Shown here: positions 62,151 through 64,000 of the stretch, in pieces
Layout of the letters: the number at the start of each line of letters is the position of its first letter
How positions within the stretch are numbered: the first letter of the stretch is position 1
DNA from: Roseateles subflavus
GTDB lineage: Bacteria > Pseudomonadota > Gammaproteobacteria > Burkholderiales > Burkholderiaceae_C
DNA: 64,000 bases
Reading direction: 5' to 3'
Assembly (NCBI RefSeq): GCF_030285365.1
Contig: NZ_JASVDS010000003.1
Coordinates: forward strand, 705,284 to 769,283
The notes under the pieces: model-generated
Seen by the model: only the letters and a program-made list of their open reading frames with translations
Database searches by the model: none
Told to the model about the DNA's origin: nothing
Translations under genes and position numbers: made by a program

Positions 62151-63659
62151 ATGAGCCTGATTGACAACCTCCTGCTCGGATTCCAGACGGCGCTGACGCT
62201 CCAGAATCTGCTCTATGCCTTCCTGGGCGCCATGCTGGGCACGCTGATCGGCGTGCTGCCGGGCCTCGGGCCGGTCGCGACGATCGCGATGCTGCTGCCC
62301 TCGATCTACTCGCTGGATGCCACGCCGGCCCTCATCATGCTGGCCGGCATCTATTACGGCGCGCAGTACGGTGGCTCCACCACCGCCATCCTCATCAACG
62401 TGCCGGGCGAGTCCAGCTCCGTGGTGACGGCCATCGACGGCTACCAGATGGCCCGCCAGGGGCGCGCGGGGGCTGCGCTGGCCGTGGCGGGGCTCGGCTC
62501 CTTCTTTGCCGGCTGTGTGGGCACGATCATCATCGCCGCCTTTGCGCCCCCGCTGACCGAGATGGCCTTCAAGTTCGGCCCGGCAGAGTACTTCTCCCTG
62601 ATGGTCCTGGGCCTCATCGGGGCGGTGGTCCTGGCGTCCGGCTCGCTGGTGAAGGCCATCAGCATGATCGTCCTCGGGCTGCTCCTGGGGCAGATCAACA
62701 CCGATGTGATCTCCGGCACGCCGCGCTTCTCCTTTGACATTCCCGAGCTCTCGGATGGCATCGGCTTCGTGGTGATCGCCATGGGTGTCTTCGGTTTTGG
62801 CGAGATCATCGCCAACCTGGGCCAGCCGGCGGAGCACCGCGAGGTGTTCACCAAGGAAGTGAAGGGCCTGTGGCCGACCAAGGAGGACTTCCAGGACGCC
62901 TGGCCGGCCGTCTTGCGCGGGACCGCGTTGGGCTCGGTGCTGGGCGTGCTGCCCGGCGGCGGCGCGCTGCTGGCCTCCTTCGCGGCGTACACCTTGGAGA
63001 AGAAGGTGGCGCGCAAGCCCCGTCATGCTTTCGGCAAGGGGGCCATCCAGGGGGTTGCCGGACCGGAGAGCGCCAACAACGCCGGCGCGCAGACCAGCTT
63101 CATCCCGATGCTGACGCTGGGCATTCCGCCCAATGCCGTGATGGCGCTGATGGTGGGCGCGATGACAATCAAGGGCATTCAGCCCGGCCCGCAGGTCATG
63201 ACGAGCAATCCGGAGCTGTTCTGGGGCCTGATCGCCTCGATGTGGGTGGGCAACCTGATGCTGGTCGTGCTGAACCTGCCGCTGATCGGCATGTGGATCA
63301 AGCTGCTGTCGGTTCCCTACCGCTTCCTGTTCCCGGCGATCGTGGTGTTCTGCTGCATCGGCACCTACACGCTGAACAACAACGCCTTCGACGTCTACCT
63401 GACGGCGGGCTTCGCACTGCTGGGCTATGTCTTCTACAAGCTCAGCTGCGAGCCGGCGCCTCTGCTGCTGGGGTTCATCCTCGGCCCGATGATGGAAGAG
63501 AACCTGCGTCGCGCGCTGCTGCTGTCGCGAGGGGACTGGGGCACCTTTGTCAGCCGGCCGCTGTCTGCCGGGCTGCTGGCGGCGGCGTTCCTGCTCATCC
63601 TGGTGGTGATGCTGCCTTCCATCCGCTCCAAGCGGGAAGAGGCCTTCCAGGAAGACTGA
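62151..63659 (+). CDS. tctA: Tripartite tricarboxylate transporter large membrane subunit TctA
   Basis: A 502-residue, roughly 12-TM permease. TctA blocks are GTLIGVLPGLGPVATIAMLLP, GIYYGAQYGGSTTAILINVPGES, GVAGPESANNAG and LTLGIPPNAVMALMVGAM. It forms the channel of a TTT system, importing di/tricarboxylates or related acids with a TctC-type binding protein. AGGAG lies before the ATG, nine bases after tctB. The substrate is not inferable without the TctC. Confidence 0.94.
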   Translation: MSLIDNLLLGFQTALTLQNLLYAFLGAMLGTLIGVLPGLGPVATIAMLLPSIYSLDATPALIMLAGIYYGAQYGGSTTAILINVPGESSSVVTAIDGYQMARQGRAGAALAVAGLGSFFAGCVGTIIIAAFAPPLTEMAFKFGPAEYFSLMVLGLIGAVVLASGSLVKAISMIVLGLLLGQINTDVISGTPRFSFDIPELSDGIGFVVIAMGVFGFGEIIANLGQPAEHREVFTKEVKGLWPTKEDFQDAWPAVLRGTALGSVLGVLPGGGALLASFAAYTLEKKVARKPRHAFGKGAIQGVAGPESANNAGAQTSFIPMLTLGIPPNAVMALMVGAMTIKGIQPGPQVMTSNPELFWGLIASMWVGNLMLVVLNLPLIGMWIKLLSVPYRFLFPAIVVFCCIGTYTLNNNAFDVYLTAGFALLGYVFYKLSCEPAPLLLGFILGPMMEENLRRALLLSRGDWGTFVSRPLSAGLLAAAFLLILVVMLPSIRSKREEAFQED

Positions 63660-63693
63660 CCGGCACGGGAGTGCGGGTGCCGGCCGCATGCGA

Positions 63694-63725
63694 GAAGAGG
63701 GCCGGGAGGCCCTCTTCAAGAATTT
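63694..63725 (+). terminator. Probable terminator after tctA
   Basis: A ten-base-pair stem, GAAGAGGGCC/GGCCCTCTTC with loop GGGA, is followed by AAGAATTTCTT. The U-tract is interrupted, so efficiency is uncertain. Confidence 0.6.
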
Positions 63726-63737
63726 CTTCCGAAAGTC

Positions 63738-63767
63738 TTGCGTTGGCCGAAAAAGCTGTGCTACAGT
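63738..63767 (+). promoter_or_regulatory. Upstream strong promoter (P1) of a probable rRNA operon
   Basis: TTGCGT (63738-63743) and TACAGT (63762-63767) are separated by 18 bases. Downstream comes CTTCGCTGCTGATG (63774) and the hairpin GCTTCG-AAA-CGAAGC (63792-63806). The same downstream modules recur after the second promoter. Confidence 0.6.
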
Positions 63768-63889
63768 CTAAGGCTTCGCTGCTGATGCAGTGCTTCGAAA
63801 CGAAGCGCAAAACAGAGGTGGCGGGGCGCAGAGAGATTTCGGTCTTGATGCGCGGCGAGATCTGAATGTTTCGCCAGGCGGTTTGAAAG

Positions 63890-63945
63890 TTTCGAAAATA
63901 AATTTTCAAAAATGCTTGACGATACGAAAGAAATTCAGTCATAAT
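63890..63945 (+). promoter_or_regulatory. Main promoter (P2) of a probable rRNA operon, with UP element
   Basis: An AT-rich tract (63885-63912) precedes TTGACG (63916-63921). CATAAT (63940-63945) follows with an 18-base spacer. Then come CTTCTCTGCTGATG (63950-63963) and GAAACGAAGCG (63979-63989), repeats of the P1 downstream modules. Sudden AT-richness, near-consensus hexamers and duplicated leader modules are typical of rrn promoters in Burkholderiales. The 16S gene itself would begin beyond the window end. Confidence 0.65.
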
Positions 63946-64000
63946 CTCGCTTCTCTGCTGATGACAAGTCAGCGACGCGAAACGAAGCGGCAGGCAGCGA

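Overview
The window is high-GC DNA from a Gram-negative bacterium. It carries lolCD, a TonB-dependent receptor, a poly-P locus, the divergent lysR/lysA pair, FolE2, a BPSS1780-type membrane protein beside thrB, a DUF2782 gene beside polA, and the run Rieske oxygenase | xseB-ispA-dxs-folE2. That combination is typical of Burkholderiales (Betaproteobacteria), most like the Roseateles/Rubrivivax/Leptothrix group; this placement is inferred from gene content and order only. The window is chromosomal. I found no insertion sequence, prophage, CRISPR array or tRNA. About 57 protein genes are supported.

Layout. Positions 1-7400 (minus strand) hold an unusual signalling region: two BlaI/MecI-type repressors, three M56 (BlaR1/MecR1-like) membrane metalloproteases (one cut by the window edge, one ending in a TonB C-terminal domain), a lone TonB C-terminal-domain protein, a chemoreceptor and yciO. 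Each repressor gene starts next to its own nested palindromic operator. Positions 7495-12911 carry rnm, a second chemoreceptor, recJ and an RpfE-type gene. Positions 13016-17597 are a polyphosphate locus (metallophosphoesterase, ppk1, ppx) with a candidate Pho box. Next come a ZIP metal transporter, a universal stress protein, a mercaptopyruvate sulfurtransferase and an EamA exporter. Positions 21135-26612 hold a Rieske oxygenase divergent from xseB-ispA-dxs-folE2 (isoprenoid precursors and pterin/queuosine precursors). A TonB-dependent receptor, lysR/lysA, ahpC-ahpF, rarD, a MoaD-like/BNR-repeat pair and a secreted CocE/NonD hydrolase follow up to 39056. Positions 39262-52356 are mostly housekeeping genes: truC, a YchJ-family gene, uvrD, a POT peptide transporter, a PhoX-like phosphatase, a BPSS1780 protein, thrB, DUF2782 and polA. 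Positions 52575-63659 hold lolC-lolD, purU, a TatD-family hydrolase, a GT1 glycosyltransferase, an MscS channel, a deoxyinosine glycosylase, a spermidine-synthase-like protein, an orphan GspE/PilB ATPase and tctB-tctA. The last 280 bases look like a tandem strong promoter region of the kind that precedes an rRNA operon, firing out of the window.

Most notable non-genic signals. (1) An exact 15-bp word, GCAAGACCTGACCCT, occurs five times inside unrelated genes, with several near copies. It usually forces codons that look uncommon here (CAA, TTG, GGT, AGA), so it looks constrained as DNA rather than as protein. (2) A 54-bp tandem repeat with compensatory stem changes sits in the 3' region of the TonB-like gene. 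(3) Large inverted repeats fill two convergent intergenic gaps (39130-39217 and 43098-43333). (4) Two concentric-dyad operators occur at the BlaI-type genes. (5) An intrinsic terminator sits upstream of the Rieske oxygenase start codon.
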